A stretch of DNA of 64,000 bases from Hyphomicrobiales bacterium (GTDB lineage: Bacteria > Pseudomonadota > Alphaproteobacteria > Rhizobiales > Rhizobiaceae): assembly GCA_900470155.1 (NCBI GenBank), contig UBZT01000001.1, positions 62,001 through 126,000 of the forward strand. Direction: 5' to 3'. The notes beneath the pieces were generated by a model. The model made no database searches. It was not told the origin of the DNA and was given only the letters and a program-made list of their open reading frames with translations. Made by a program: the position numbers and the translations under genes. This document shows, one piece after another, positions 1 through 8,532 of the stretch (the stretch's first letter is position 1; the number at the start of each line of letters is the position of its first letter).

Positions 1-461
1 TAGACGGGGGAGAGTATCGCGACTTCGTCTGGTCTCTCCATCAGTCGCAGCATCCGGATCCAGGCGTCAAGAAGGTCCTCGTTGACTGGGGCAACGGAAA
101 ATCCCGAGCCGAACAGCTCGCTTGATACCTTGACAGGCAAATCTCGGATCAGGCCCGCGACGATAGCGGGGTCGAGTGTCAGGCTGACCGCCAGGTAAGG
201 TTCGCCCGCCGACGACGGATGCACAGATCCGACGGCCGGCAGATCCACAGACATCACGAAATAGGTTGCCGGGTCATAGTGCAATGTCCGGTCACCGACC
301 GTCATCGTCTTCGATCCTGTCAGGATCAGGTTGACCATCGGATCATAGACGGCGGCGAGCTGGTGCTCCGGGATTTCACCCTGGACCATTGCCACGCGCG
401 GTATGCCCGTCTCGGTGCGCCTGTTCTCGGCCTTTGACGCCAGTGCGCGCAGTTCTATCAA
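1..461 (-). CDS. AraC-family transcriptional regulator, N-terminal part (cut by left edge)
   Basis: About 153 residues are readable before the window ends. The visible part matches the N-terminal ligand domain seen in many AraC-type regulators, with the stretches YDPMVNLILTGSKTM and YFVMSVDLPAVG in the expected order; the C-terminal DNA-binding half lies outside. An in-frame stop at 477-479 limits the N-terminus, and no ATG follows it closely, so the TTG at 461-459 is taken as a tentative start. It is divergent from a short-chain dehydrogenase fragment at 610, a common arrangement in which such a regulator controls the neighbouring oxidoreductase. The exact start is uncertain. Confidence 0.7.
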   Translation of the reverse strand, partial: MIELRALASKAENRRTETGIPRVAMVQGEIPEHQLAAVYDPMVNLILTGSKTMTVGDRTLHYDPATYFVMSVDLPAVGSVHPSSAGEPYLAVSLTLDPAIVAGLIRDLPVKVSSELFGSGFSVAPVNEDLLDAWIRMLRLMERPDEVAILSPV

Positions 462-609
462 TTGCTTTTCAATGTTTCAGACCTTTGCAGAGCTTCGATG
501 AGCGCGCAAGACGAAAGCAGAAATAGGCAAGCTTCAGAGAGAAATGGGTGAGCGAACGACGCCTCGCCGACGTAGCTTCAGGTCAACACAGGACATGGAG
601 CAAAGAGAC

Positions 610-690
610 ATGAAAATCGTCATCATTACCGGCGGCAGCCGAGGCCTTGGAGCCAGCACCGCGATCCACTGCGCAAAGCGCGGCATGGAC
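610..690 (+). pseudogene. Truncated short-chain dehydrogenase (5' end only)
   Basis: The reading frame starting at 610 gives MKIVIITGGSRGLGAS, the classic beta1 strand and TGxxxGxG nucleotide-binding loop of a short-chain dehydrogenase, and continues for about 27 residues. Homology then stops: the following codons read antisense into the glutathione S-transferase gene that ends at 729. The rest of a roughly 250-residue protein is missing. The fragment probably marks a deletion or rearrangement junction near position 690. It retains the divergent arrangement with the AraC regulator on its left. Confidence 0.65.
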
Positions 691-728
691 CCAGAAGAGC
701 TCGTAATCCACCGCCGGCCCTTCCGCGC

Positions 729-1397
729 TCACAGTACGATCCCCGCGCCGGCGAGCGCACCGTCAATGCGTTCATCGACCTCGCGCTTCGTCGCAGCCCA
801 ACCAGGTACCGTGTCCAGCAGGCGCTGCTGCCAGGCGACCAGATTGGGGAATTCGTTCAGCGGGATCTTCGTCCGCTCGTTCTGCGAGAACGGCCCGGCG
901 ATGTCGAAATCCGCCAGCGTCAGCCGGTCGCCGACGATGTAGTCATGCTTGGCAAGATGCGCGTCCAGGACGGCGGCCCCTGCCCGGATCTTGTCGGCCG
1001 CCAACTGGACGATGGTCTCATCCGCAGGCCTGCCCATGAAGCGCTTGCCAAGCACTTCATCGAAGGTGAGCGTCGCGAAGATACGCCACTGCTCGCCCGA
1101 CCAGAACATCCACTGAAGGATCTCGTGCTTCTCACGGGTTGTTTTCCCCGCCAGATCGCTGCCCGCCTTCTCCGCGAGATAGAGGTTGATCGCCGCCGCC
1201 TCGTAGAGGACGAAGTCGCCATCCACCATCACGGGCGACAGCCCGTGCGGATTTAGCCCCAGGAACTCGGGCGTGTGGCTCTCGCCCTTGAAAAGATCGA
1301 CGTTTACGATCTCGATGTCGATGCCCATGGTGGCTGCTGCGGACGTGACACGGCGACGGCTTCCCGAACCGGGATCGCCATAGATCTTGATTGACAT
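729..1397 (-). CDS. Glutathione S-transferase family protein
   Basis: The 222-residue product has the usual GST length and layout. An N-terminal thioredoxin-like domain (about residues 1-80) contains GLSPVMVDG with the cis-proline, followed by YEAAAINLYL at the glutathione gamma-glutamyl site. An all-helical C-terminal domain contains the N-capping motif region LTLADFDIAG. A ribosome site AAAGGAG lies about ten bases before the ATG. It sits 89 bases downstream of a peroxiredoxin-like gene on the same strand, so the two probably form an operon for peroxide or electrophile defence under the divergent LysR regulator. The substrate is unknown. Confidence 0.88.
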   Translation of the reverse strand: MSIKIYGDPGSGSRRRVTSAAATMGIDIEIVNVDLFKGESHTPEFLGLNPHGLSPVMVDGDFVLYEAAAINLYLAEKAGSDLAGKTTREKHEILQWMFWSGEQWRIFATLTFDEVLGKRFMGRPADETIVQLAADKIRAGAAVLDAHLAKHDYIVGDRLTLADFDIAGPFSQNERTKIPLNEFPNLVAWQQRLLDTVPGWAATKREVDERIDGALAGAGIVL

Positions 1398-1486
1398 TGG
1401 AAGAGTGCTCCTTTGAGTGTGAGGTCAGACCGGCCGGAGTGTGATTGTACGACGCGGCTGGGTTGATCTTGAGAGGATAGGAAGGG

Positions 1487-2164
1487 TCAGGCCAGGGTGC
1501 CGGCACGCAAGCGGTCAAGCACCGGCAACAGATCGGACGGATCGGGGCGCCGCGTATAGTCGGGATTGACCTCGGCATAGGCGATGACGCCATCGGTCCC
1601 GATCACATAGCGCGCCGGCATCGGCAGCACCCAGGCCGGATCGTCGTTGATCTTCGGCAGATCGTTGCCGAACTGCCTGTAGACCTCGATCAGATCATCC
1701 GGCAGCGCGAAGCGCAGGCCGAACTCCGCGGCGACGGCCGTGCCGGCATCGCTCAGGATCGGGAAGCCGAGCTTGTTGTCGCGCTGCGACTTGCGGCTGT
1801 TCGCCGGCGTCTGGGGAGAGATCGCGACGAGGCTCGCGCCACGCTCTTCGATGGCCGGCCGGATGTCCTCCAGCGCCTGAAGGTCATAGTTGCAATAGGG
1901 GCACCAAACGCCGCGATAGAAGGTGGCAATCAGCGGCCCCCGCGCCAGTAGCGCAGGCGAACCGACGCTGTTGCCGTCCGCATCCTGAAGTGTGAATTCC
2001 GGCGCGGTGTCGCCAGCCTTGAGAGCGTCACCGGCCTGGCCACTGTCAACCAGCAACTGGGTCGCACGCTTCATCGTGTCCAACTGGTCGCTTGTCGGCA
2101 CCAGCGGAAAGCGTCCATTCTCGAAATCCTCGCGCATTGCGTCGAGCTTGTCCTGAAGTTTCAT
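1487..2164 (-). CDS. Peroxiredoxin-like (AhpC/TSA family) protein
   Basis: The 225-residue thioredoxin-fold protein carries RGVWCPYC (Cys about 88 and 91), the peroxidatic/redox motif of the peroxiredoxin-like AhpC/TSA group. The N-terminal helical extension (KLQDKLDAMREDF) is typical of this subgroup. Two in-frame ATGs exist (2170 and 2164); GGAGA lies directly against the first but six bases from the second, so 2164 is chosen. Expected role is reduction of hydroperoxides in the cytoplasm. A GST gene follows on the same strand and a LysR regulator is divergent upstream, an arrangement typical of inducible oxidative-stress operons. Confidence 0.88.
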   Translation of the reverse strand: MKLQDKLDAMREDFENGRFPLVPTSDQLDTMKRATQLLVDSGQAGDALKAGDTAPEFTLQDADGNSVGSPALLARGPLIATFYRGVWCPYCNYDLQALEDIRPAIEERGASLVAISPQTPANSRKSQRDNKLGFPILSDAGTAVAAEFGLRFALPDDLIEVYRQFGNDLPKINDDPAWVLPMPARYVIGTDGVIAYAEVNPDYTRRPDPSDLLPVLDRLRAGTLA

Positions 2165-2212
2165 GGTCATTCTCCGTATTACTGTGGAGCCGCTGTGAGC
2201 CAAGAACTAGGT

Positions 2213-2262
2213 TATCCGGAGAAGAAGGTGTATCCATTCCATACGAACAACATATATCCGGA
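2213..2262. promoter_or_regulatory. Direct repeats in the LysR/peroxiredoxin divergent promoter
   Basis: The 8-mer TATCCGGA occurs at 2213-2220 and again at 2255-2262, with a related TATCCATT between them. Both copies lie between the divergent starts of the peroxiredoxin gene (2164) and the LysR gene (2269), where a LysR regulator would bind. Operator function is inferred from position only; a LysR T-N11-A palindrome was not confidently assigned. Confidence 0.3.
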
Positions 2263-2268
2263 TTTCGA

Positions 2269-3165
2269 ATGAGTGATCGCTGGCAGGAAATGGCTGTGTT
2301 CGTCCGTGTGGCCGAGAGCGGTAGTCTTTCGCGTGCGGCGCGCGAACTAACGCTCTCGCAGCCGTCGATATCGCGTATTGTCGGTACGCTGGAGGCGCGG
2401 CTGGGCACGACGCTGCTGCTGCGTACCACCCGCAGCCTCTCGCTGACGGACGCTGGCAACCTGTATCTGGAACGGGCGAAATACCTGCTTGCGGAGATGG
2501 AGGAGGCTGAACAGGCAACGCGGGGAGTAGACTCGCTGCACGGCGTGATCCGCCTCGCGATGCCAGTGCTCTACGGCACGCGCGTGATCATTCCGGCGCT
2601 GGCGACGTTCCTGGCCCGGCATCCGGATCTTCGGGTCGAGATGATCATGAGCGACGCGCGCCAAAACCTTATCACGGATGGGGTCGACGTCGCCATTCGC
2701 CTGGGCGTCGGGCCGCTGGAGGACTCCACCTTCGGCGCCCGCAGACTAGCCCTGGTCGAGCGACTGGTGGTCGCGGCACCGGCCTATCTCTCAGGCCATG
2801 GCGCACCCGCCAATGCGGCTGAGCTCGCCCGACACGATTGCATCGTTCAGCAGGGCCTGTTTGGTCGCGAAAGCTGGCGCTTCACACACAATCAGACCGT
2901 CACGTCCGTCAATGTTTCGGCAAGGCTCTGGATCAATTCGGCGCCGGGAATTCTGGCGGCGGCTGTCGCAGGGCTGGGCATCGCGCTGGCGACCCGCGTC
3001 ATGGCAGGAGAGGAACTGCGCACTGGCCAACTGACACAGTTGCTTGAATGCTACCGGCTCGATCCCGCAGCAGTCTATGCCGTTTTCCCGGCAGGCCCAA
3101 GGCCATCGGCGAAAGTCCGGGCGATCGTAGATCACCTCGGAGCGTCGCTCGACGCTCCAGGCTGA
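2269..3165 (+). CDS. LysR-family transcriptional regulator
   Basis: A 298-residue LysR regulator. The N-terminal winged helix-turn-helix (about 1-60) reads MAVFVRVAESGSLSRAAREL followed by SQPSISRIVGTLEARLG; the remainder is a periplasmic-binding-like effector domain. The reading frame is open further upstream, but the ATG at 2269 starts exactly where LysR homology begins and avoids overlap with the divergent peroxiredoxin gene. It most likely controls the divergent peroxiredoxin-GST pair and itself. The effector is unknown. Confidence 0.9.
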   Translation: MSDRWQEMAVFVRVAESGSLSRAARELTLSQPSISRIVGTLEARLGTTLLLRTTRSLSLTDAGNLYLERAKYLLAEMEEAEQATRGVDSLHGVIRLAMPVLYGTRVIIPALATFLARHPDLRVEMIMSDARQNLITDGVDVAIRLGVGPLEDSTFGARRLALVERLVVAAPAYLSGHGAPANAAELARHDCIVQQGLFGRESWRFTHNQTVTSVNVSARLWINSAPGILAAAVAGLGIALATRVMAGEELRTGQLTQLLECYRLDPAAVYAVFPAGPRPSAKVRAIVDHLGASLDAPG

Positions 3166-3479
3166 TCGACGCTGCGGAGTCGGTTTTGGTCAAAAGCTTA
3201 TTATTCGAAGGAAGGGAGCACCCGTCATGATTAGGCGCAATTGTCGATGCTGTTCATTGCTTTAGCGTAAACGGCGGATCAACCGGCAGGCCTTCCGGGG
3301 GGAGCAATAAGACGCCCCGAGCTTGCTATGGTTTCTTCTCATCGACGTGCTCGGTCACGCACCTGATGATGAGATCGGCGACTGGCGGTGAGCCTGATGT
3401 TCGGACGCAATGGGTCGGTTGGTGTGCGGTAGCTTACCGATCCTCGGCCCTCTAAAGTGGGCTGCCCGGACACGGCCCC
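3166..3479. other. Intergenic region, no gene recognised
   Basis: These 314 bases lie between the converging ends of the LysR gene and the DUF3883 gene. Short open frames exist on both strands but none has a ribosome site together with family-like sequence. I see no convincing terminator hairpin or repeat. Confidence 0.5.
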
Positions 3480-4319
3480 TTACAAGAAGGTCGCCTGATA
3501 GCTGGTGGCCATCAATGATACATGCGCCTCCAGTGGCGGATGCAGTTCGAATGCCTTCGGCTCCCTCACGAAATTCCATAACCGCACCAGCCGCCAATCG
3601 CTATGTCGCTCCTTGGCAACGGCCAGCTCATTGCGCGTGATGTGAAACGGCGTGCGCTCCCAGCCATTGGTCGTCTTCACCTCGATCAGCCGATCGCTGC
3701 CGTCGGAATCGAAGCTCAGGATGTCATAGCCGGCGCCATCACCATCGACATTGGACACCCAGCGAATGCGTTCGGCGAGATCTGTCCGGCCTGCGGCGCG
3801 CAGGCTGGCACGCTCATGTGCGAGAACGCGCTTCTCGCCGGCGCGGCCCAGCGCGCGATTGCGAGCATCGCGCTCCGCCACATCGTACTTCCGGGCAATG
3901 GCAGCCATCTGCTCGAGTTCGCCGGGCGGCGGCGCATTGCTGTGCGTCGGTGGTGGGCCGATCCACAGCGCCGCTTCCTCACAAAACACTGAAGCTGACG
4001 GACCCATCGCCATCCGCGCGGCCGGTGCAAGCCAATCCGGATGGCGATCGAGCCAGCGCACCACAGCGTCGACGAGCGATGCCTGGAAATTGAAGGCCGG
4101 CTTGTAGCCTGGAATCCAGACTTCACCGAGGCCTTTGAGCACGGCGCTGATGTTCTGATGCTTGTATTCGATCGAGCCGCGGGGCCGATCGATCACCGCT
4201 CGGAGAAGACGGTTATGTTCGGCCTTGCTGTAGAGTCGCCCGGCGATGTCGTCAGCAAGCATCGCGAAATAATCCGCCACGATCGCGTCATTCTGCTTGT
4301 CGGACCAGTCATCAGCCAT
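3480..4319 (-). CDS. DUF3883 domain protein, nuclease-like
   Basis: The 279-residue protein ends in a DUF3883 domain (about residues 155-260) with features of a PD-(D/E)xK nuclease fold: GRAGEKRVLAHER with Glu162, GAGYDILSF with Asp199, and LIEVKTT with the ExK pair 213/215. The N-terminal half (about 1-110) contains EYKHQNISAVLKGLG and GYKPAFNFQ, which I recall as conserved in free-standing DUF3883 proteins. DUF3883 domains are common in restriction and defence contexts, but no methyltransferase or helicase is adjacent. A GGGAG site precedes the ATG, and the gene starts 42 bases after vapC on the same strand, suggesting co-transcription. DNA cleavage is inferred. Confidence 0.8.
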   Translation of the reverse strand: MADDWSDKQNDAIVADYFAMLADDIAGRLYSKAEHNRLLRAVIDRPRGSIEYKHQNISAVLKGLGEVWIPGYKPAFNFQASLVDAVVRWLDRHPDWLAPAARMAMGPSASVFCEEAALWIGPPPTHSNAPPPGELEQMAAIARKYDVAERDARNRALGRAGEKRVLAHERASLRAAGRTDLAERIRWVSNVDGDGAGYDILSFDSDGSDRLIEVKTTNGWERTPFHITRNELAVAKERHSDWRLVRLWNFVREPKAFELHPPLEAHVSLMATSYQATFL

Positions 4320-4361
4320 GGCTGCTCCCGAGCGGGCGGGCCAAGCTGGAGAAGGCCTGGA

Positions 4362-4786
4362 TCATGCCAGCAACTGCGCGGGGACACCAAGCGCCGGCCC
4401 GGCCTCAGCCAGCCGCTGGTCAAGCGTATACACTGTGGCGCCATGCTCCGATGCAATGGCGAGATGCAGCGCGTCTCCCGCACGCAGCCCAAGCGCATAT
4501 TGATCAGCGAACCTCGCCGCCGCCCGGAACTGACCGCCCGTCACGAGCAGCATGGTGAAACTCTCGGCGACCAGCTTGTTGAACATGGCGAGCGCCGCGG
4601 CGCGCTGATCGAGGCTGACCTGTCCGGTCCGCAGTTTGATCGCCAGGGCCGACGACATCTCGGTAACGGTCCAGTCGCTAGCCAGGAGCCGCGCCGGATC
4701 CTGTTCCGCCAGCCAAGCCTGAACGCGCGGCGTCATTGCTTCGTTGGAGAGCGCCGCAACGATCAGCGACGTATCGAGATAAAGCA

Positions 4787-4787
<1 letters not shown>
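4362..4787 (-). CDS. vapC: VapC-type PIN-domain toxin
   Basis: A 141-residue PIN-domain protein with the four acidic residues of the VapC active site: Asp5 (YLDTSLIVA), Glu43 (TVTEMSSAL), Asp105 (RAGDALHLA) and Asp123 (TLDQRL). Family members are Mg-dependent RNases that block translation when freed from antitoxin. Its ATG overlaps the antitoxin stop by one base (TGATG at 4789-4785), which indicates translational coupling. The active site looks intact, so the toxin should be functional. Confidence 0.9.
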
Positions 4788-5131
<344 letters not shown>

Positions 5132-5196
5132 CTATTGGGGACGACTGCATCCGGACACCCGGTTAGGCGTGAACCGTTAGGCGTTGCCAGCCCTGA

Positions 5197-5242
5197 GTCG
5201 AGGCGGGCATATTGATTTCGTCGATTTTGACGGTACTTTATC
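5197..5242 (+). repeat. Insertion-sequence-like end, copy 1
   Basis: These 46 bases align without gaps to 13980-14025 with about 36 matches, including an identical 17-mer TTTGACGGTACTTTATC at the right end. Both copies are in the same orientation. The length and pattern resemble the terminal sequence of a mobile element. No transposase gene lies next to either copy and the element family was not identified. Confidence 0.45.
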
Positions 5243-5530
5243 AGGGGATAAGGATTCGAGCTTTGGGTCTATACCTCAGCGCGAAACGGTCGATAGACAC
5301 CGATAGTTCACAGAATTTTTTCTGTGCTGCGATTTCAAGAAAATACAACAAATTCAAAAGTCTAGCATTTTGACTGTCTGCGTCACGGCTCTCGGCGTCG
5401 AATTGAAGTTTTTCTGTAGGAAAATCAATTTCTTAGCGCGGAAAAATCTTAGAGCGGGAGTGACGGACGTCATTTCGGATAGAGCCGGACACTCCTTCGC
5501 AGAGTTGGCGGAATATATGATTCGATCGGC

Positions 5531-5563
5531 GATGATTGTTCGGAATAGATCCGAACAATCATC
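5531..5563. repeat. Perfect 14-base inverted repeat
   Basis: The arm GATGATTGTTCGGA at 5531-5544 is followed by the spacer ATAGA and its exact reverse complement at 5550-5563. There is no T-run on either side, so it is not a standard intrinsic terminator. It could be an operator, a transposon-related hairpin or a structured RNA remnant. It lies in the low-GC intergenic region. Confidence 0.6.
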
Positions 5564-5594
5564 AATCGCTTTCAATGCCAACTGATTGCTAGCG

Positions 5595-5637
5595 TTGCGC
5601 GAACGGCCCTGGCTTTGCATCAAGGCCGTCCGCGCAA
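5595..5637 (-). terminator. Probable hairpin terminator of the quinone oxidoreductase gene
   Basis: The arms TTGCGCGAACGGCC (from 5595) and GGCCGTCCGCGCAA (to 5637) pair with one internal mismatch. The hairpin is 44 bases past the stop codon of the minus-strand oxidoreductase. No strong U-tract follows, so termination strength is uncertain. Confidence 0.4.
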
Positions 5638-5680
5638 TTGCCAAAAGCAAATCGCCGCAAGCAATACCGGTTGCGCTTAA

Positions 5681-6670
5681 TTACAATTGCGGTGACAGGA
5701 CGATCCGGCCGTTCAGATCGCGGCTCTCCATCCGTTCGTGAGCGGTCACGGCCTCGCTGAAGGGGAGTAGATCGACCGGAATGTCGCACAGTCCCGAGGC
5801 TACCGCCTTCAAGGCTGCCTCGAGACCTGGCCGGATAGCTTGTGGATGCGACGGCAGAAAGGCTCCCGCATTGAATCCGGCCACGGTCATGCTGCCTAGC
5901 CAGAGGTCGTTCGTCTTGACAGCATGGGTCCAGTCACCGCTGGCATTGCCGGCGACGATGAGACGGCTGCCCGGCTTCATCAGTGCAAAGCTCTGGCTGC
6001 GTACGGCACCGCCGACAGGATCGATGATGACATCGAATTTTTCGCCGTCGAGCACGTCGGGCAGTTCCGCGGAATCGACGATCCGATCGTAGGGCAGTTT
6101 CGTGTTTGCTGCTGCTTCCAGCTTGCCCGAACGGACCGTGCCGACGACACGTGACGCGCCGAGCTGCCTTGCGATACCAGCGAATGCGGAGGAGAAGCCG
6201 CCAAGGGCGCCGTGTATCAGCACGCTTTCTCCCTCGGCGAGCTTGGCAACCAGAGTAAGCGCGACATGGGCCATCGCGGCGTTGGGTATCATCGCGACAG
6301 CGAGAGCAGAATCGACATGGGAGCCCTCGATCGACACAACGCCCTGCACGGGCGCGATATACACGGAGGCATACCCGCCGGTGCCAGCGCCGGCCGACAT
6401 AGAGACGACCTTCTCGCCGATCGCAAACCCGGTCACCCCATCGCCGAGCGCTCGCACCGTCCCGGCCACTTCCAGGCCGGGAACGAATGGCGGCTGCGCC
6501 ATGCCGGGCACATCCTTGAACTGCCCCTGGCGAAACAGGAGGTCGACGAGACCAACCGCCGCGTGCGTGACGTCGATCGCAATCTGGCCCGGTCCCGGGC
6601 TCGGATCGGGCAGATCGACGATCGTCAGGACGCTCGGACTGCCGAACTGGGTGGCTTGGATAGCTTTCAT
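5681..6670 (-). CDS. Zinc-independent quinone oxidoreductase (MDR superfamily)
   Basis: A 329-residue medium-chain dehydrogenase/reductase. It opens with MKAIQATQFGSPSVL and PGPGQIAIDVTHAAVG, the quinone-oxidoreductase type N-terminus without catalytic zinc ligands. The Rossmann part contains VLIHGALGGFSSAFAGIA, equivalent to the AxxGxxG NADPH loop, and ends NGRIVLSP. The ATG at 6670 is preceded by AAGGAG at seven bases. It lies 49 bases downstream of a TetR gene on the same strand, with a candidate operator between them, so it is probably repressed by that TetR and induced by an electrophile or quinone. The substrate is not predictable. Confidence 0.88.
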   Translation of the reverse strand: MKAIQATQFGSPSVLTIVDLPDPSPGPGQIAIDVTHAAVGLVDLLFRQGQFKDVPGMAQPPFVPGLEVAGTVRALGDGVTGFAIGEKVVSMSAGAGTGGYASVYIAPVQGVVSIEGSHVDSALAVAMIPNAAMAHVALTLVAKLAEGESVLIHGALGGFSSAFAGIARQLGASRVVGTVRSGKLEAAANTKLPYDRIVDSAELPDVLDGEKFDVIIDPVGGAVRSQSFALMKPGSRLIVAGNASGDWTHAVKTNDLWLGSMTVAGFNAGAFLPSHPQAIRPGLEAALKAVASGLCDIPVDLLPFSEAVTAHERMESRDLNGRIVLSPQL

Positions 6671-6686
6671 GGAACAGCTCCTTTTA

Positions 6687-6704
6687 TGACTGATTAGACA
6701 CTCA
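6687..6704. promoter_or_regulatory. Candidate TetR operator upstream of quinone oxidoreductase
   Basis: TGACTG-N6-CACTCA forms an imperfect palindrome just downstream of a TATAAT -10 box (reverse complement of 6704-6709) on the minus strand. The same half-sites recur at 7311-7324 in the TetR promoter with a spacer of two instead of six. The position would allow repression of the oxidoreductase. Confidence 0.5.
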
Positions 6705-6719
6705 TTATATGGTGAAAAA

Positions 6720-7286
6720 TTAGCGCAATGCCTGCCAAAGGGCCTCGAATCCAGCGTCGCGGACACCTTCCGCATGGCCGGGGTCGTGGATGATGAAATC
6801 GATCGTCGTCCCTGCCATCGTTTCGACGAGTGCTCCGACATAAGCCAGAGGTGCATCCCGCAACGCTCCGGTTGATCGTGCACGGTGTACGATTGCGACG
6901 GCCGGGCCTGCGACGACTGCCACCGCCTTGCGGCTGGCTTCGGTGATCTGGTCTGACACCCCGAGCTGGGCTAAGGCTCGCCGCTTCGACGGATTGGAAA
7001 CGCCCCAGTCCGTCCAACGCGCCCACAGATGATGCAATTGCCCGCGAACATCGCCGTCGCCAGGCATCGCTTCCAGGATGGCTTCAGAGAGCTCCGTCTT
7101 CAACTCGACATAGAGCTCATTGAGCAAAGCGGATTTCGTTCCGAAGTATGTGAACACCGATCCATGCGGCACCTGAGCAACCTTGGCGATTTCGGCCGTC
7201 GCCGCACCAAGACCGTGTTCGGCAACCAACGTCATCGCCGCCGTCAGGATCGCATCACGTTTTTCTTCACTTCTGGGTCGCGCCAT
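6720..7286 (-). CDS. TetR-family transcriptional repressor
   Basis: A 188-residue TetR regulator. The N-terminal helix-turn-helix (about 8-55) reads KRDAILTAAMTLVAEHGLG and continues VPHGSVFTYFGTKSALLNELY. The C-terminal ligand domain is not specific enough to name an inducer. The gene is upstream of and co-directional with the quinone oxidoreductase; similar operator-like palindromes lie in front of both genes, so it is likely an autorepressor and local repressor. Confidence 0.9.
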   Translation of the reverse strand: MARPRSEEKRDAILTAAMTLVAEHGLGAATAEIAKVAQVPHGSVFTYFGTKSALLNELYVELKTELSEAILEAMPGDGDVRGQLHHLWARWTDWGVSNPSKRRALAQLGVSDQITEASRKAVAVVAGPAVAIVHRARSTGALRDAPLAYVGALVETMAGTTIDFIIHDPGHAEGVRDAGFEALWQALR

Positions 7287-7306
7287 TTGCCATCATCCTC
7301 GCCTAA

Positions 7307-7335
7307 TAGATGACTGTTCACTCACGCATTGTCAA
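7307..7335 (-). promoter_or_regulatory. TetR gene promoter with embedded operator
   Basis: On the minus strand TTGACA (7335-7330) and CATCTA (7312-7307) are separated by exactly 17 bases. The spacer contains TGAGTG-AA-CAGTCA (reverse complement of 7311-7324), the same half-sites found before the oxidoreductase. A repressor bound there would cover the -10 box. This supports autoregulation by the TetR protein. Confidence 0.5.
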
Positions 7336-7473
7336 GAGTGGTGATCATCTTTCGTGGATTGCTCCTTCCGCCGACGCGAGTCTGCGTTTCGAAAGGATGG
7401 GGGGCCGTTCGATGGGGCACCATCTTCGGCCTAACACGCCTTCCCCATTGCGATGGGGTCGTGTGTGGGTTGG

Positions 7474-8418
7474 TTAGGGGATTGTCGAAGTGCCTTGCCC
7501 GGCACCGGCAATGTCATGCGAAATGGCTTGGAGGCGCTGCTGCAGCCTTGGCGCGACAAAATCGAGGAAGGCGCGCAATTTCAACGGCTGTTGCTGATGC
7601 GCGGCGTGGACGAGGTGGACCGGCATCGGCGGGGGGGCGTGATCCACCAATATCGGCAAGAGTGACCCCGCCCTGACGCTTGCCGCTGCCTGATATGAAA
7701 GCACGCGGGCGATGCCAACACCCGAGACTGCACCGCTCACGACGCCATCCGCGGTGTTGACCGAGAAGCGAGGATTGATCGTCACTTGCTGCTGGGCATT
7801 CCCGTCCATGAAGGGCCACTCCCGGTAGCGTTGCAGTCCTTCAAACGCGATACAGTCGTGGTGGGCCAGAGCATCGGGCGTTTCCGGCTTGCCTCGCCGT
7901 TCAAGATAATCCGGGCTTGCACAGACGACCCATCGGATCTCGCCGACCTTGCGCGCCACCAGCGAGCTGTCCGGCAGGCGGCCGATCCTGACCGCGACAT
8001 CGACGTGCGTTTCGATGAGATCGATGGTGCTGTCGGACAGCACAAGCCGCACTGTCACCTCGGGATAGGCGCCGAGAAAATCGTGGACGATCGGCGCGAC
8101 ATGGAGTGCGCCGAATGCGATCGGCGCGGTCACCAGCAATTCGCCGCGCGGCGCACGATATTCACCCGAGGCGGCGCGCTCCGCCTCCGACAGTTCCTCA
8201 AGCACCCTTCGCGCCGAGGCGACATAGGCCGTGCCAGCTTCCGTGAGCAGGAGCTTTCGGCTTGTGCGGACCACGAGCTGCGAACCAAGAAACGTTTCCA
8301 GGTCCGAAACGCGTCGGCTGACGGTGGGAAGCGGAACGTTGAGAGATCGGGACGCCGCAGACAGGCTCCCTCCATCGACAGCCGCGACCAGCGTGCGCAT
8401 TGCCTCGAACCTGTCCAT
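7474..8418 (-). CDS. LysR-family transcriptional regulator
   Basis: A 314-residue LysR regulator of the CrgA-like type: MDRFEAMRTLVAAVDGGSLS, then LPTVSRRVSDLETFLG in the helix-turn-helix, then a substrate-binding domain with PDYLERRG. The frame extends 12 codons upstream, but homology begins at the ATG at 8418. It is divergent from the AhpD-like gene at 8533 and probably controls the cluster through the SDR gene ending at 10853. Confidence 0.9.
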   Translation of the reverse strand: MDRFEAMRTLVAAVDGGSLSAASRSLNVPLPTVSRRVSDLETFLGSQLVVRTSRKLLLTEAGTAYVASARRVLEELSEAERAASGEYRAPRGELLVTAPIAFGALHVAPIVHDFLGAYPEVTVRLVLSDSTIDLIETHVDVAVRIGRLPDSSLVARKVGEIRWVVCASPDYLERRGKPETPDALAHHDCIAFEGLQRYREWPFMDGNAQQQVTINPRFSVNTADGVVSGAVSGVGIARVLSYQAAASVRAGSLLPILVDHAPPPMPVHLVHAAHQQQPLKLRAFLDFVAPRLQQRLQAISHDIAGAGQGTSTIP

Positions 8419-8532
8419 CGTCCCTCTCGCTTTGCGGAAGTTAGGCTTTCGCACTTAGCATCTGCCTACCGGATACGGAAGGGGGTACTTCAATCCTGCA
8501 ACAGCAAGACAACCCGTTCAGGAGAAAAGCAC

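Noticed and set aside
5240-5256. Sequence resembling a tRNA T-loop (GGATTCGAG)
   Set aside because: The flanking bases cannot form acceptor, D or anticodon stems, so there is no tRNA.
5354-5650. 98-codon frame in the AT-rich gap
   Set aside because: No ribosome site or recognisable sequence, and it overlaps the two inverted repeats.
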